NCBI RefSeq assembly: GCF_001077815.2
Contig: NZ_CP011310.1
Coordinates: 1,364,001-1,428,000, forward strand
Direction: 5' to 3'
Source of the DNA: Aurantiacibacter atlanticus
GTDB taxonomy: Bacteria; Pseudomonadota; Alphaproteobacteria; Sphingomonadales; Sphingomonadaceae
Length of the DNA: 64,000 nucleotides
The notes beneath the pieces are model-generated. The model did not search any database. It worked only from the letters and a program-made list of their open reading frames with translations, and had not been told where the DNA came from. The translations under genes were made by a program, and so were the position numbers. Below are positions 45,156 through 54,036 of this stretch, in pieces (the stretch's first letter is position 1; each line of letters starts with the position of its first letter).

Positions 45156-46499
45156 TTAGGCTGGGACACTGTCCAAGACGCGCCCCTGAAGCGAGCTTGG
45201 CCCAGCCTGGACCAGTTCGGCACGCACCATGTCGCCAATTTTCAATTCGCTGTCGAAGAATACCGATTGCAGCCAGGGTGATTTACCCAGCCATTGGCCG
45301 GGCTTGCGGCCCTTTCGTTCGATCAGCACGTCGCAAGTCTTGCCCAGGCTGGCCTGATTGAAAGCGTGCTGGTGGCGGCCAAGCGCGGTCTGAAGGCGCT
45401 GCAAGCGCTCGTCCATCACTTCGGGCGCGATCTGGTCGTCCATATTCGCAGCAGGGGTTCCGGGGCGGGGCGAATATTTGAAGCTGAAGGCCGCCGCATA
45501 GCGGACGGCATCGACGATGTGCAGTGTTTCTGCGAACTCTGCTTCGGTTTCACCGGGAAAGCCGACGATGAAATCGCCCGACAGCGCAATATCGGGCCGC
45601 ACTTCGCGGAACCTGTCCAGCAGCCTTAGATAGCTTTGTGCCGTGTGGCTGCGGTTCATCGCCTTGAGCACCCTGTCCGATCCGCTTTGCACCGGCAAAT
45701 GGAGATATGGCATCAGCTTGTCGATTTCGCCATGCGCTGCGATCAATTCATCAGTCATGTCATTGGGATGGCTGGTTGTGTATCGGATGCGCTCCAAATC
45801 CGGCAGATTGGCCAGTTCCTTCACCAATCCTTCAAGGCCGACGGAATGGCCTGCGGTATCCTCGCCGCGCCATGCATTGACGTTCTGCCCCAGCAACGTG
45901 ATTTCGCGGGCGCCAGCATCGACAAGACGCTTCGCTTCTTCGACCAGATCGGTATAGGGGCGCGAGATTTCGGCACCGCGCGTATAGGGCACGACGCAAT
46001 AGGTGCAGAATTTGTCGCACCCTTCCTGCACGGTCAGAAAGGCTGACGGGGCAACCTTTCTGCGGCGCGGCAAAGCGGCAAATTTCGCATCTTCCGGCAT
46101 ATCGGTATCGGTGCCGCGTTCGCCTGCGACGGCTTTTGTCACCATGTCACCCAGTCTGTGGTAGGCTTGCGGGCCGACCACAATGCCCACTGCTGGCGCG
46201 CGCTTCATGATTTCCTCACCCTCGGCCTGCGCGACGCAGCCTGCCACCGCAATCATCGGATCGCGACCAGCCTTATTGCCTGCCTTCACGATGCGGCCGA
46301 TGTCGGAATAGACCTTCTCGGTCGCTTTTTCGCGAATATGGCAGGTGTTCAACACGACCAGATCGGCATCCTCGCCTTCGGCGGCGGGTTTGATGCCCTT
46401 GGCTTCCAGCAATTCGCCCATGCGTTCACCGTCATAGACGTTCATCTGGCAGCCGAAGCTTTTGACCTTATAGGTGCGGGGGGTGTCACTTGTTTTCAT
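45156..46499 (-). CDS. miaB: tRNA-2-methylthio-N6-dimethylallyladenosine synthase
   Basis: The 447-residue methylthiotransferase has the N-terminal cluster Cys17, Cys53 and Cys88 and the radical SAM CDKFCTYC (Cys161, 165, 168), then a C-terminal TRAM domain ('LIERKGRKPGQWLGKSPWLQ'). It methylthiolates i6A37 in tRNAs reading UNN codons. It lies 34 bp after plsC on the same strand. Confidence 0.96.
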   Translation of the reverse strand: MKTSDTPRTYKVKSFGCQMNVYDGERMGELLEAKGIKPAAEGEDADLVVLNTCHIREKATEKVYSDIGRIVKAGNKAGRDPMIAVAGCVAQAEGEEIMKRAPAVGIVVGPQAYHRLGDMVTKAVAGERGTDTDMPEDAKFAALPRRRKVAPSAFLTVQEGCDKFCTYCVVPYTRGAEISRPYTDLVEEAKRLVDAGAREITLLGQNVNAWRGEDTAGHSVGLEGLVKELANLPDLERIRYTTSHPNDMTDELIAAHGEIDKLMPYLHLPVQSGSDRVLKAMNRSHTAQSYLRLLDRFREVRPDIALSGDFIVGFPGETEAEFAETLHIVDAVRYAAAFSFKYSPRPGTPAANMDDQIAPEVMDERLQRLQTALGRHQHAFNQASLGKTCDVLIERKGRKPGQWLGKSPWLQSVFFDSELKIGDMVRAELVQAGPSSLQGRVLDSVPA

Positions 46500-46533
46500 G
46501 AGGTTCGCGCCCTTAAGGCAAAATGCCGGCGAG

Positions 46534-47307
46534 TTAAAGCACCGCCTGCTTCGACGATTGCGTGCGCCGCAATGCTTCTCGCGCGGCAGCGGTCATCGCC
46601 TTGCGGTTTGCCACTTCCTCACCCGATAGCGGCGGAAGGAAATGGATATTGAGCCGAATCGGGCGAAAACGCGCAAGAATGCGCTTGAAATTATCGAGCC
46701 CCGGCTCATCCCCCACCCAAGAAATTTCGGGCACGTCTTCATAGGCCAGCAGCACGGGCTGTATGACCGCGCCCGCGGGTAGTGGCTCCAATGCGCCGAG
46801 CAGGGATGATTTGAAGGCAAGCAATCCGGTGCCATCGCTGGTTGTGCCTTCGGGAAAGAGCGTCAGCGTGCCGCCATGGTCCAGCGCAGCGCGGATATCT
46901 TCCGCCTGCCGCGTCACGCTCGCGCGGCGATCGCGCGCGATGAAGACCGTTTCATTCATGGTGCAAAGCCATTTGAGCAGGCCAAATTGCGCCAGCCCAT
47001 CATGCGCGACAAAGGCGCTGTTGGCCGCATGTGCCAATGCCGGGATATCCAGCCAACTGATGTGGTTTGAGAGCAGAAGTGCACCTTTCACTCGCTTGCC
47101 GCGGCGGCGGATATGCAGCCCTGCTATTGCTCCCACACCGGCGAGGAAAATACGCGGCCACATCCGGTCAAGACCGAGCAATTTCCACAAATAATGCAAT
47201 GGTACGCAAATGATCAGGAGCATGATCATCAATCCAAGCCGCAAGGCGATTATTGGGTAGCCGAGTATGGCGATGCGCCGCGGGGGATGGGCTACTGCCG
47301 GCACCAT
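46534..47307 (-). CDS. plsC: 1-acyl-sn-glycerol-3-phosphate acyltransferase
   Basis: The 257-residue protein has an N-terminal membrane helix, the H-x4-D motif in 'NHISWLD' and the 'FPEGTTSDG' motif of PlsC. It acylates lysophosphatidate in phospholipid synthesis. A longer frame reaches 47463 inside fur; I start at ATG 47307, 10 bp after the fur stop. Confidence 0.92.
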   Translation of the reverse strand: MVPAVAHPPRRIAILGYPIIALRLGLMIMLLIICVPLHYLWKLLGLDRMWPRIFLAGVGAIAGLHIRRRGKRVKGALLLSNHISWLDIPALAHAANSAFVAHDGLAQFGLLKWLCTMNETVFIARDRRASVTRQAEDIRAALDHGGTLTLFPEGTTSDGTGLLAFKSSLLGALEPLPAGAVIQPVLLAYEDVPEISWVGDEPGLDNFKRILARFRPIRLNIHFLPPLSGEEVANRKAMTAAAREALRRTQSSKQAVL

Positions 47308-47317
47308 GCGGGGCAGA

Positions 47318-47737
47318 TCAGCTTCTTTCTTCCCGGTCGAGCCGAACAGCGTAAAGCTCCATCCGGTGGTCCACCAGCCGATAACCGAGCTTTTCGGCAA
47401 TCTGGCGTTGCAAAGCTTCAAGCTCGGGATCGACGAATTCAACGACCTTGCCGGTCTCCACATCTATCAGATGATCGTGATGCGCCTCTGGCGCGGCTTC
47501 ATAGCGTGCGCGCCCGTCACCAAAGTCATGTCGGTCAAGAATGCCCGCTTCTTCAAACAGGCGCACGGTTCGATAGACTGTAGCGATGGAGATCTTGGGA
47601 TCGATCGCAGAAGCGCGTTCGTGCAGCTTTTCCACGTCGGGGTGATCGTCACTATCGCTCAAGACTCTCACGATGACGCGTCGCTGGTCGGTTATCCGCA
47701 GGCCGCGTTCGGCGCAAAGTGTTTCTAGGTCGATCAT
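47318..47737 (-). CDS. fur: Fur family transcriptional regulator
   Basis: The 139-residue protein has a winged helix N-terminus ('GLRITDQRRVIVRVLSDSDDHPDVEKLHERA') and metal sites in 'EAHHDHLIDVETGKVVEFVDPE'. The CxxC pairs of gammaproteobacterial Fur are missing, as is usual in alphaproteobacterial Fur/Mur. It may sense iron or manganese. It lies just before plsC. Confidence 0.93.
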   Translation of the reverse strand: MIDLETLCAERGLRITDQRRVIVRVLSDSDDHPDVEKLHERASAIDPKISIATVYRTVRLFEEAGILDRHDFGDGRARYEAAPEAHHDHLIDVETGKVVEFVDPELEALQRQIAEKLGYRLVDHRMELYAVRLDREERS

Positions 47738-47777
47738 CTGTAGTTACGGGCCCATTTGGCTTGATATTGCCGCGCTG

Positions 47778-47820
47778 TAAAAGAGAAGCGCCCCAAGGGC
47801 ATAAAGCCATGGGGCGCTTC
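47778..47820 (-). terminator. Intrinsic terminator after mucR
   Basis: GAAGCGCCCCA (47785-47795) pairs with TGGGGCGCTTC (47810-47820) in an 11 bp stem; on the minus strand it is followed by TCTTTT. It lies 50 bp after the mucR stop. A second hairpin without a minus-strand T tract (GGCCTGAT/ATCAGGCC, 47833-47852) lies between. Confidence 0.82.
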
Positions 47821-47869
47821 ACTCAAGCTCAGGGCCTGATTATCATCAGGCCTTTAGAGATTTACAGCC

Positions 47870-48307
47870 CTAGCTGTTGGCTTTCTTGCGCCCGCGCTTT
47901 TGGCCGGGCTTGCGGCCAAGGCCAATCTTCTTGGCCAGTTCGCGGCGCTTTTCGGCATAGGCCGGAGCGACCATCGGGTAATCGGCAGGCAAATTCCAGC
48001 GCTCGCGATATTCCTCTGGCGTCATGCCGTGATCGGTCATCAGATGACGCTTGAGCATCTTCATTTTCTTGCCATCTTCCAGGCAAACGACATGGTCGTT
48101 CTTTACCGATGCGCGCACCGAAACTGCCGGTTCGGGGCGTTCTTCAACAGCAGCCTGGCTGCCGAGTGTTGAAAGCGCGCCATATACGTCCTTGATAAGG
48201 TCGGATAGCGTGCCGGCTTCTACGTTGTTATTAGCGACCTGAGCCGTGACGATGTCCGCAGTAAGCGTGATCAGCATCTCGTTCGTGTCGGATTCTTGAG
48301 TATCCAT
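47870..48307 (-). CDS. MucR family transcriptional regulator
   Basis: The 145-residue protein is a Ros/MucR zinc-finger regulator: 'VCLEDGKKMKMLKRHLMTDHGMTPEEYRERWNLPADYPMVAP' is the alphaproteobacterial signature, with a basic tail ('GRKPGQKRGRKKANS'). MucR proteins bind AT-rich DNA and silence exopolysaccharide, motility and cell-cycle genes, including their own. The AT-rich spacer upstream (48308-48476) fits autoregulation. Confidence 0.95.
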   Translation of the reverse strand: MDTQESDTNEMLITLTADIVTAQVANNNVEAGTLSDLIKDVYGALSTLGSQAAVEERPEPAVSVRASVKNDHVVCLEDGKKMKMLKRHLMTDHGMTPEEYRERWNLPADYPMVAPAYAEKRRELAKKIGLGRKPGQKRGRKKANS

Positions 48308-48476
48308 TTGTACCTCTGTGATTGCAAAACCCGAAAATTGCCCGTTCTCTCTTAGTGGAAGCGAGTCGCGCGCTACTTGGCGTAACCACTATGTATTCTC
48401 AAGGGTTGAGCGCGTAATATATCGGATAATTTCTTCGTAATTCTTAAGATACGCCAATAAGTTTAAAAGCGCTGGT

Positions 48477-48935
48477 TTATTTAATATTAAATACAAAAGT
48501 AACTGCATCAAGTGGCCCGTTTATCGCCCCGCGATAATATCCGCGCCGAACACCGATCTGGGTGAAGCCGAATTCGCGATAAAGATGCTCAGCCGGATTC
48601 CCGGAGCGCATTTCGAGAAAAATTCGCTTCGCCCCTCTTAATTTTGCCTCTGACAAGTATTCGGTAAGCAATTTGTTCCCGATACCTTTTCCCCTGTGTT
48701 CAGGATCGACGGCAATTAGCAGCAGTTCTTCTTCGTCTACAGCCTTGCGGGACAAGACAAATCCGATTGTTTCACCAGCATCGGGCGTTCCGCCCACTTT
48801 TTTTCGGTATAGAAGATAATGCGTATTGGGGGTTACCAGCGCATCAGCCACCTGACGCCGCGTCCATGCTTCGCCATAAGCGTTATCAAAGGCCACGCGC
48901 ATGACCTGCATGATTGCATCGACAGTATCGTCCAT
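48477..48935 (-). CDS. rimI: [Ribosomal protein bS18]-alanine N-acetyltransferase
   Basis: The 152-residue GNAT protein has the acetyl-CoA loop 'VDPEHRGKGIGNKLL' and 'EMRSGNPAEHLYREFGFTQIGVRRGYY', matching RimI. It acetylates the N-terminal Ala of ribosomal protein S18. It starts the base after the tsaB stop; tsaB-rimI is a conserved pair. Confidence 0.9.
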   Translation of the reverse strand: MDDTVDAIMQVMRVAFDNAYGEAWTRRQVADALVTPNTHYLLYRKKVGGTPDAGETIGFVLSRKAVDEEELLLIAVDPEHRGKGIGNKLLTEYLSEAKLRGAKRIFLEMRSGNPAEHLYREFGFTQIGVRRGYYRGAINGPLDAVTFVFNIK

Positions 48936-49553
48936 TTACCCGTTTCCCGGAAGTTTCGCATCAGGCCCGCGACCGTAAATCGGCGTCAGATCGGTCAAGA
49001 GACGCGTTTCATGCAGCAAATTTGCGCTTTGGGCATCGGGCAGCAGATCGAGCGCCATCCGGTCATCTCCGAGCAAGTGAGCCAGCTCGCCAGCGCGATT
49101 GCCCGCGATAACATTGTGTCGGCACGCCTTTATCGCATCTTCGGGCGCGAGCGAACGGACATCATCTTCAGCCACGTCGCCCGCGCTGAAATTTTGGACG
49201 AACCATTCGCCATGTCCGCCCGCCATACAGACAGTGACGGGGTGCGGAGTGGACTGCACGCTTCGCGCTGCGACGAGTGTCAGCGTCGGGTAGCCAAGCA
49301 CCTCTGCGCTCCAGGCCAGCCCCAATGCGCGCGCTGCTGCCAGCCCGATCCGTACGCCTGTGAAGCTGCCAGGACCAAGCGAAACGAGGATGCGGTCGGC
49401 TCGGCCCTTCTCCGGCAGGTCGGAAATCATCGGGATCAGCCGTTCTGCATGGCCTCGATTGATGATCTCGCAACGCCCGTCGACTGGCTCGACGCCATCA
49501 AAAAGGGCTACCGAACATGCTTCGGTTGCGCAATCTATTGCCAGTATTCGCAC
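48936..49553 (-). CDS. tsaB: tRNA threonylcarbamoyladenosine biosynthesis protein TsaB
   Basis: The 205-residue protein has the ASKHA-fold N-terminus 'MRILAIDCATEACSVALFDG' and 'LVSLGPGSFTGVRIGLAAARAL'. TsaB is the partner of TsaD in making t6A37 of tRNAs reading ANN codons. It abuts rimI and follows the rutE-like gene by 18 bp. Confidence 0.95.
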   Translation of the reverse strand: MRILAIDCATEACSVALFDGVEPVDGRCEIINRGHAERLIPMISDLPEKGRADRILVSLGPGSFTGVRIGLAAARALGLAWSAEVLGYPTLTLVAARSVQSTPHPVTVCMAGGHGEWFVQNFSAGDVAEDDVRSLAPEDAIKACRHNVIAGNRAGELAHLLGDDRMALDLLPDAQSANLLHETRLLTDLTPIYGRGPDAKLPGNG

Positions 49554-49571
49554 AGGACCCAGTATTCCAGG

Positions 49572-50165
49572 TCAGAGCAGTTGATTGAAAGTCTCGAATT
49601 CGGGGCGTGGGCTGCGATCGAAGATCGTGTTCGCATCGCCATAACCGATCGAACATAGCCAATCGGCACGAAACCTCGGTTGGTCAGCGAAGAATTCCTT
49701 CGTGGCCGCTTCCTGATCAAAGCCTGACATCGGCCCGCAATCCAGACCGAGCGAACGGGCGGCCAGCATCAGATAGGCGCCTTGCAGCACGGAATTGCGA
49801 AAGGCGCTTTCCTTGCGTGCGTCCTCACTGCCTTCGAACCAGCTCTTTGCATCGGCATGCGGGAATAGCCACGGCAATTGTTCGTGGAAGTCGATATCAT
49901 AGCCGATGATGACACAGACAGGCGCGGAGAGGATCTTGGCCTTGTTGCCTTCAGAGGCACAGGCGGCCAACCGTTCCTTCGATTCCTTGGATTTGCACCA
50001 GACGAAGCGGCCCGGTTGCTGGTTGGCCGAGGTTGGGCCCATCTTGAGCAGGTCGTAGATCGCGTGAATCTGGTCTTCGGTTACGTCCTTGTCCAGCCAC
50101 CCGTTAAAACTGCGCGCCTCGCGAAAAACCTGATCAAGGGCGGCGTCGGAAAGATGCTGGGACAT
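49572..50165 (-). CDS. RutE/HadB family nitroreductase
   Basis: The 197-residue protein fits the malonic semialdehyde reductase/nitroreductase RutE subfamily: 'REARSFNGWLDKDVTEDQIHAIYDLLKMGPTSANQQPGRFVW', 'AYLMLAARSLGLDCGPMSGFD', 'IGYGD'. It is an FMN-dependent NAD(P)H reductase. No other rut genes are nearby, so pyrimidine catabolism is not implied; the in vivo substrate is unknown. Confidence 0.88.
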   Translation of the reverse strand: MSQHLSDAALDQVFREARSFNGWLDKDVTEDQIHAIYDLLKMGPTSANQQPGRFVWCKSKESKERLAACASEGNKAKILSAPVCVIIGYDIDFHEQLPWLFPHADAKSWFEGSEDARKESAFRNSVLQGAYLMLAARSLGLDCGPMSGFDQEAATKEFFADQPRFRADWLCSIGYGDANTIFDRSPRPEFETFNQLL

Positions 50166-50246
50166 AAGCGGTCCTTTTACTTGCGAAATCGGGAAGGGAG
50201 GACAGTCATCGAGGGCAGGGGTGTATGTTTCTGGCGAAAAACGCGA

Positions 50247-50828
50247 TCAGGCGGCGCGCACTTCCTTCACTTCGGGTACGTAATGTTTGAGCAGGCCTTC
50301 GATGCCGTGCTTCAATGTCGCGGTGGAGCTGGGGCAACCCGAACAGGCACCCTGCATCTGCAGGAACACCACTCCATCGCGAAAACCACGATAGCGTATG
50401 TCTCCGCCATCGCCGGCCACTGCCGGACGCACCCGCGATTCCAGCAATTCGTTGATCTGCGCGACGATATCCTCAGTGCCCTCATCATCGCCGAGCTCTT
50501 CATGAACGGCCTCTGGGGGGACGGAGAAGCTGCTGGCATCGCCGCCAGTAAACAATGGGGCTTCCGAGACGAAATGATCGAGCAGCACGGCGACCACCTG
50601 CGGTTTCAGATCGGACCAGGCAACGCCCGGTGCCGCCGTGACAGAAACAAAATCTGCGCCGAAGAACACGCCGGTGACTTCGCCTGTATCGAACAGGGTC
50701 TGCGCCAGCGGGCTGGCCTCCGCATCTTCAGGCGTGGCGAAATCGCGTGTTCCCTGTGGCATGACCTGCCGTCCGGGCAGGAATTTGAGCGTGGCAGGGT
50801 TGGGCGTGGTTTCGGTCTCTATGAACAT
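50247..50828 (-). CDS. nfuA: NifU-family Fe-S scaffold/carrier
   Basis: The 193-residue protein has an N-terminal Nfu domain ('MFIETETTPNPATLKFLPG') and a C-terminal NifU domain with 'CSGCPSS' (Cys162, Cys165). It carries 4Fe-4S clusters to client enzymes such as MiaB, also encoded here. The start is ATG 50828; upstream in-frame codons give no family sequence. Confidence 0.94.
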   Translation of the reverse strand: MFIETETTPNPATLKFLPGRQVMPQGTRDFATPEDAEASPLAQTLFDTGEVTGVFFGADFVSVTAAPGVAWSDLKPQVVAVLLDHFVSEAPLFTGGDASSFSVPPEAVHEELGDDEGTEDIVAQINELLESRVRPAVAGDGGDIRYRGFRDGVVFLQMQGACSGCPSSTATLKHGIEGLLKHYVPEVKEVRAA

Positions 50829-50945
50829 GCAAGTGATGTAGGGATAGAAGCGCCCTGCGGCAAGGCGGGCAAGAGCAGGCTGGCGCAAGGAAATCTTCAG
50901 GCTTATTCACCGGACCTTCATTCCTTGCCCAGCTATTGGAGCATC

Positions 50946-53888
50946 ATGGCATTCTTTACCCGCGCCGCTCGCGCTTTCCTCCCCGTCATTGTCTTTCTTC
51001 CGATTGCTGCTCCTCTGCCTGCCTTGGCGCAGGATTGCGTTATCCGCGCGACAGAGGCGGACCAGCCCGAATATGCACGGCCCGATGATCCGTGGATTTA
51101 TCGCGGCACCGATATTCCGGTCGATGAGCAATGGCTGTTTGGGGAAATGCCCAATGGCGTAAGATATGCAGTTCGGCAGAATGATGTGCCACCTTGCCAG
51201 ATCAGCCTGCGAGTGCGAATCGATGCTGGTTCCTTGCACGAGCGGGATGACGAGCGCGGTTTTGCCCATCTGCTTGAACATCTGGTGTTCCGTGAAAGCG
51301 CCACTTTCGGTCCGGGCGAAGCTATCGCCCATTTCCAGCGTCTGGGCGCGAGCTTTGGGTTCGACACCAACGCCACAACCAGCCCTACGGCCACGACCTA
51401 CAACCTCAACTTGCCCAATGCCAATCGCACGACGCTGGATGACAGCGTGCGCCGCTTTGCCGGCATGGTAACTTCGCCGACGCTTTCGCCCGCCAATCTG
51501 GCGGCAGATGTGCCGATCGTTCTGTCAGAGCGGCGGGAACAGGCAGGCGCACAGCGGCGCGTGGCCGAAGCTACAACCGCTACATTCTTTGCGGGACAAC
51601 GGCTTGCAGAACGTAGCCCGATCGGAACGGTGGAAACCTTGCAGGGCGCAACGGCAGAGGCTGTGCAGGCGTTTCACCAACGCTGGTATCGGCCTGAAAA
51701 CGCCGTCGTGGTGCTGGTTGGTGATGCCGATCCGCGTGCATTGGCGGCAGTGGTGGAAAAGCATTTCGCCAGCTGGAGCGGCACCGGCCCATTTGTGGAA
51801 GCGCCCGATTTTGGCGATCCTGTGGCACCTGCAGGGGCCAGCCCTTCCAACCCAGTGGGCGAAGTAGATGTAATCGTGGAGCCGGGCCAGCCGCGCGCTG
51901 TGACCTTCGCCATTCTGCGTCCGTGGGTCGAGATTGTCGACAATCTCGAATATAACCGTGACAATCTGCTCAAGCAGGTCGCGACAGAAGTGGTCAATCG
52001 ACGGTTGGAAAACCGTGCACGCGATGGTGGCAGCTTCCTGTTTGCCGGAGTTGGACGTGACAAGATCAGCCGTTCTGCCGATGGCACCTTCGTCACCTTC
52101 GCACCGCTTACGCAGGATTGGCAGGCCGCGCTTGACGATGTGCGCAGCGTGATCGCCGATGCGCTGGCAGAACCGCCCGCACAATCGGAAATTGATCAGG
52201 CAGTGGCGCGTTTCGACGTGGCCTTTGTCGATTCGGTTGAACAATCGCGCATCCAGGCTGGATCGCAGCTGGCAGACCAGATCGTGCAAGCAGTAGACAT
52301 TCGCGAGGCGGTGGCCAGCCCGGAAACCTTCCTCGAAGTGTTCCGCTCTGTCGCGCCGCGCTTCACGCCTGACGATGTACTCGCAGCAACGCGGGAATTG
52401 TTTGAGGGCGACGTGATCCGTTCAGTCATGCTCACCCCCACTCCGGGCGAAGCGAGCGAGGCTGAACTCTTCGCCGCATTACAGACACCGGTGGCCGCCA
52501 GCAGCGTGGCGCGTGACAATGCAACAGCCATCGACTTTGCCGATCTGCCTGTCATTGGCGAAGCAGCGGAGCCAATAGCACGCGAGCCTGTTGGCGTTCT
52601 GGGTGTGGAACGCGTGTCCTTTGCCAATGGTGTGCGCGCCTTGCTGATGGGGCGTGACAATGAACCGGGCCGGATCACAGTGCGAGTGCGGTTTGGCGCA
52701 GGTTGGCGCGGTTTCGAGGATGATGAAGGCGTCTATGCGGCACTTGGGTCGATGGCCCTGGTCAATTCCGGCATCGGGCCGCTTGGCCAGAACGATCTTG
52801 ACCGGATAGCAGCTGACCGCAAGCTGTCATTCAATTTCGAGATTGAGGACGGAACCTTCATTTTTCAGGGGCTGACCCGACAGGAAGATCTCGAACAACA
52901 GCTCTATCTGTTCGCTGCCAAGCTCGCCATGCCGAGCTGGGATTCCAATCCGGTGGAGCGCGCCCGCGCGTCCGCCCTTATCGCTTATGATAGCTATGGC
53001 CGTGATCCCAGCGGAGTGCTGAACCGCGATCTCGATTTTCTGTTGCGTGGCGGCGATCCCCGCTTTGCCACACCCACGCCTGAGCAGATGCAGGCCGCGA
53101 CGCCCGCAGAATTTCGCGTAGTGTGGGAACGCTTGCTGGCGCAAGGTCCGATCGAAGTGGCGGTGTTTGGCGATATCGATCGCGATGCCACCATCGCTGC
53201 GCTTGGGCGCACCTTTGGCGCGCTGGATCAGCGTACGCCATTGCCCGCCGAAGTGATTGCACGAAGCGTCAGCTTTCCCGAAGCGGGCGCGCAGCCCAAG
53301 GTCCTTACCCATGCCGGTGATGACAATCAGGCCGCTGCCGTGATCGCATGGCCGCTGGGTGGCGGGTCCGAAGGCATTGTGCAGAGCCGCAAACTGGATC
53401 TGCTTTCGCAGATATTCTCCAATCGTCTGCTGGATGGCCTGCGTGAACGTGCAGGTGCTGCCTATTCGCCCTTCGTTACATCCAACTGGCCGCTTGATGT
53501 GGAAACCGGCGGTGTGATGTTTGCGCTGGTGCAGATCGAACCCGATCTTTTGCCTGCTTTCTTCGATGAAGCGCAAACCATCGCGCGGGATCTGGCAGCC
53601 AATGGCCCCACCGCGGACGAATTGGAACGCGTGGTGGAACCGGCGCGGCAATATCTGCTGCGGGCACAAACCGGGCATACCTTCTGGCTGAACCAGCTTC
53701 AGGGTGCCGCCTTTGATGCCAACCGCATTGCCTATCTGCCGACGATCTATTCCGATTACGACGAGGCGACGGCGCAAGAAATGCAATCGCTGGCGCAACG
53801 GTACCTCTCACGGCCGGGCTGGCAATTGCAGATCGTGCCTGCAGCGGGCGCTGCAACAGCCAGCTCTTCTGCAACTAGCGGGCGATAA
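50946..53888 (+). CDS. M16 family zinc metallopeptidase (two-domain)
   Basis: The 980-residue secreted protein has a Sec signal (cleaved near AQ, residue 29) and an active N-terminal M16 domain with HLLEH at 108-112, followed by a second M16-like C-terminal half without the zinc motif. Such pitrilysin/PqqL-type enzymes degrade peptides in the periplasm. An upstream frame extension to 49878 overlaps nfuA antisense and is not coding. It is divergent from nfuA. Confidence 0.92.
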   Translation: MAFFTRAARAFLPVIVFLPIAAPLPALAQDCVIRATEADQPEYARPDDPWIYRGTDIPVDEQWLFGEMPNGVRYAVRQNDVPPCQISLRVRIDAGSLHERDDERGFAHLLEHLVFRESATFGPGEAIAHFQRLGASFGFDTNATTSPTATTYNLNLPNANRTTLDDSVRRFAGMVTSPTLSPANLAADVPIVLSERREQAGAQRRVAEATTATFFAGQRLAERSPIGTVETLQGATAEAVQAFHQRWYRPENAVVVLVGDADPRALAAVVEKHFASWSGTGPFVEAPDFGDPVAPAGASPSNPVGEVDVIVEPGQPRAVTFAILRPWVEIVDNLEYNRDNLLKQVATEVVNRRLENRARDGGSFLFAGVGRDKISRSADGTFVTFAPLTQDWQAALDDVRSVIADALAEPPAQSEIDQAVARFDVAFVDSVEQSRIQAGSQLADQIVQAVDIREAVASPETFLEVFRSVAPRFTPDDVLAATRELFEGDVIRSVMLTPTPGEASEAELFAALQTPVAASSVARDNATAIDFADLPVIGEAAEPIAREPVGVLGVERVSFANGVRALLMGRDNEPGRITVRVRFGAGWRGFEDDEGVYAALGSMALVNSGIGPLGQNDLDRIAADRKLSFNFEIEDGTFIFQGLTRQEDLEQQLYLFAAKLAMPSWDSNPVERARASALIAYDSYGRDPSGVLNRDLDFLLRGGDPRFATPTPEQMQAATPAEFRVVWERLLAQGPIEVAVFGDIDRDATIAALGRTFGALDQRTPLPAEVIARSVSFPEAGAQPKVLTHAGDDNQAAAVIAWPLGGGSEGIVQSRKLDLLSQIFSNRLLDGLRERAGAAYSPFVTSNWPLDVETGGVMFALVQIEPDLLPAFFDEAQTIARDLAANGPTADELERVVEPARQYLLRAQTGHTFWLNQLQGAAFDANRIAYLPTIYSDYDEATAQEMQSLAQRYLSRPGWQLQIVPAAGAATASSSATSGR

Positions 53889-54036
53889 ATAGGCAGATTT
53901 CGACGTCGCGCTGAAGGGTAGGTTTCGCAAGTAACGTTTGCGGATGGGACTATGCGGCTGTAGGGCGGTGGTTCCCCCGAAATCATGGAGTTTCGCGACC
54001 CGCCGGGGACGGATCGCTGTTGATGATGGAATTGAC

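Noticed and set aside
49878..50945. N-terminal extension of the M16 peptidase frame
   Set aside because: It runs antisense through nfuA and rutE; the signal peptide at 50946 marks the real start.
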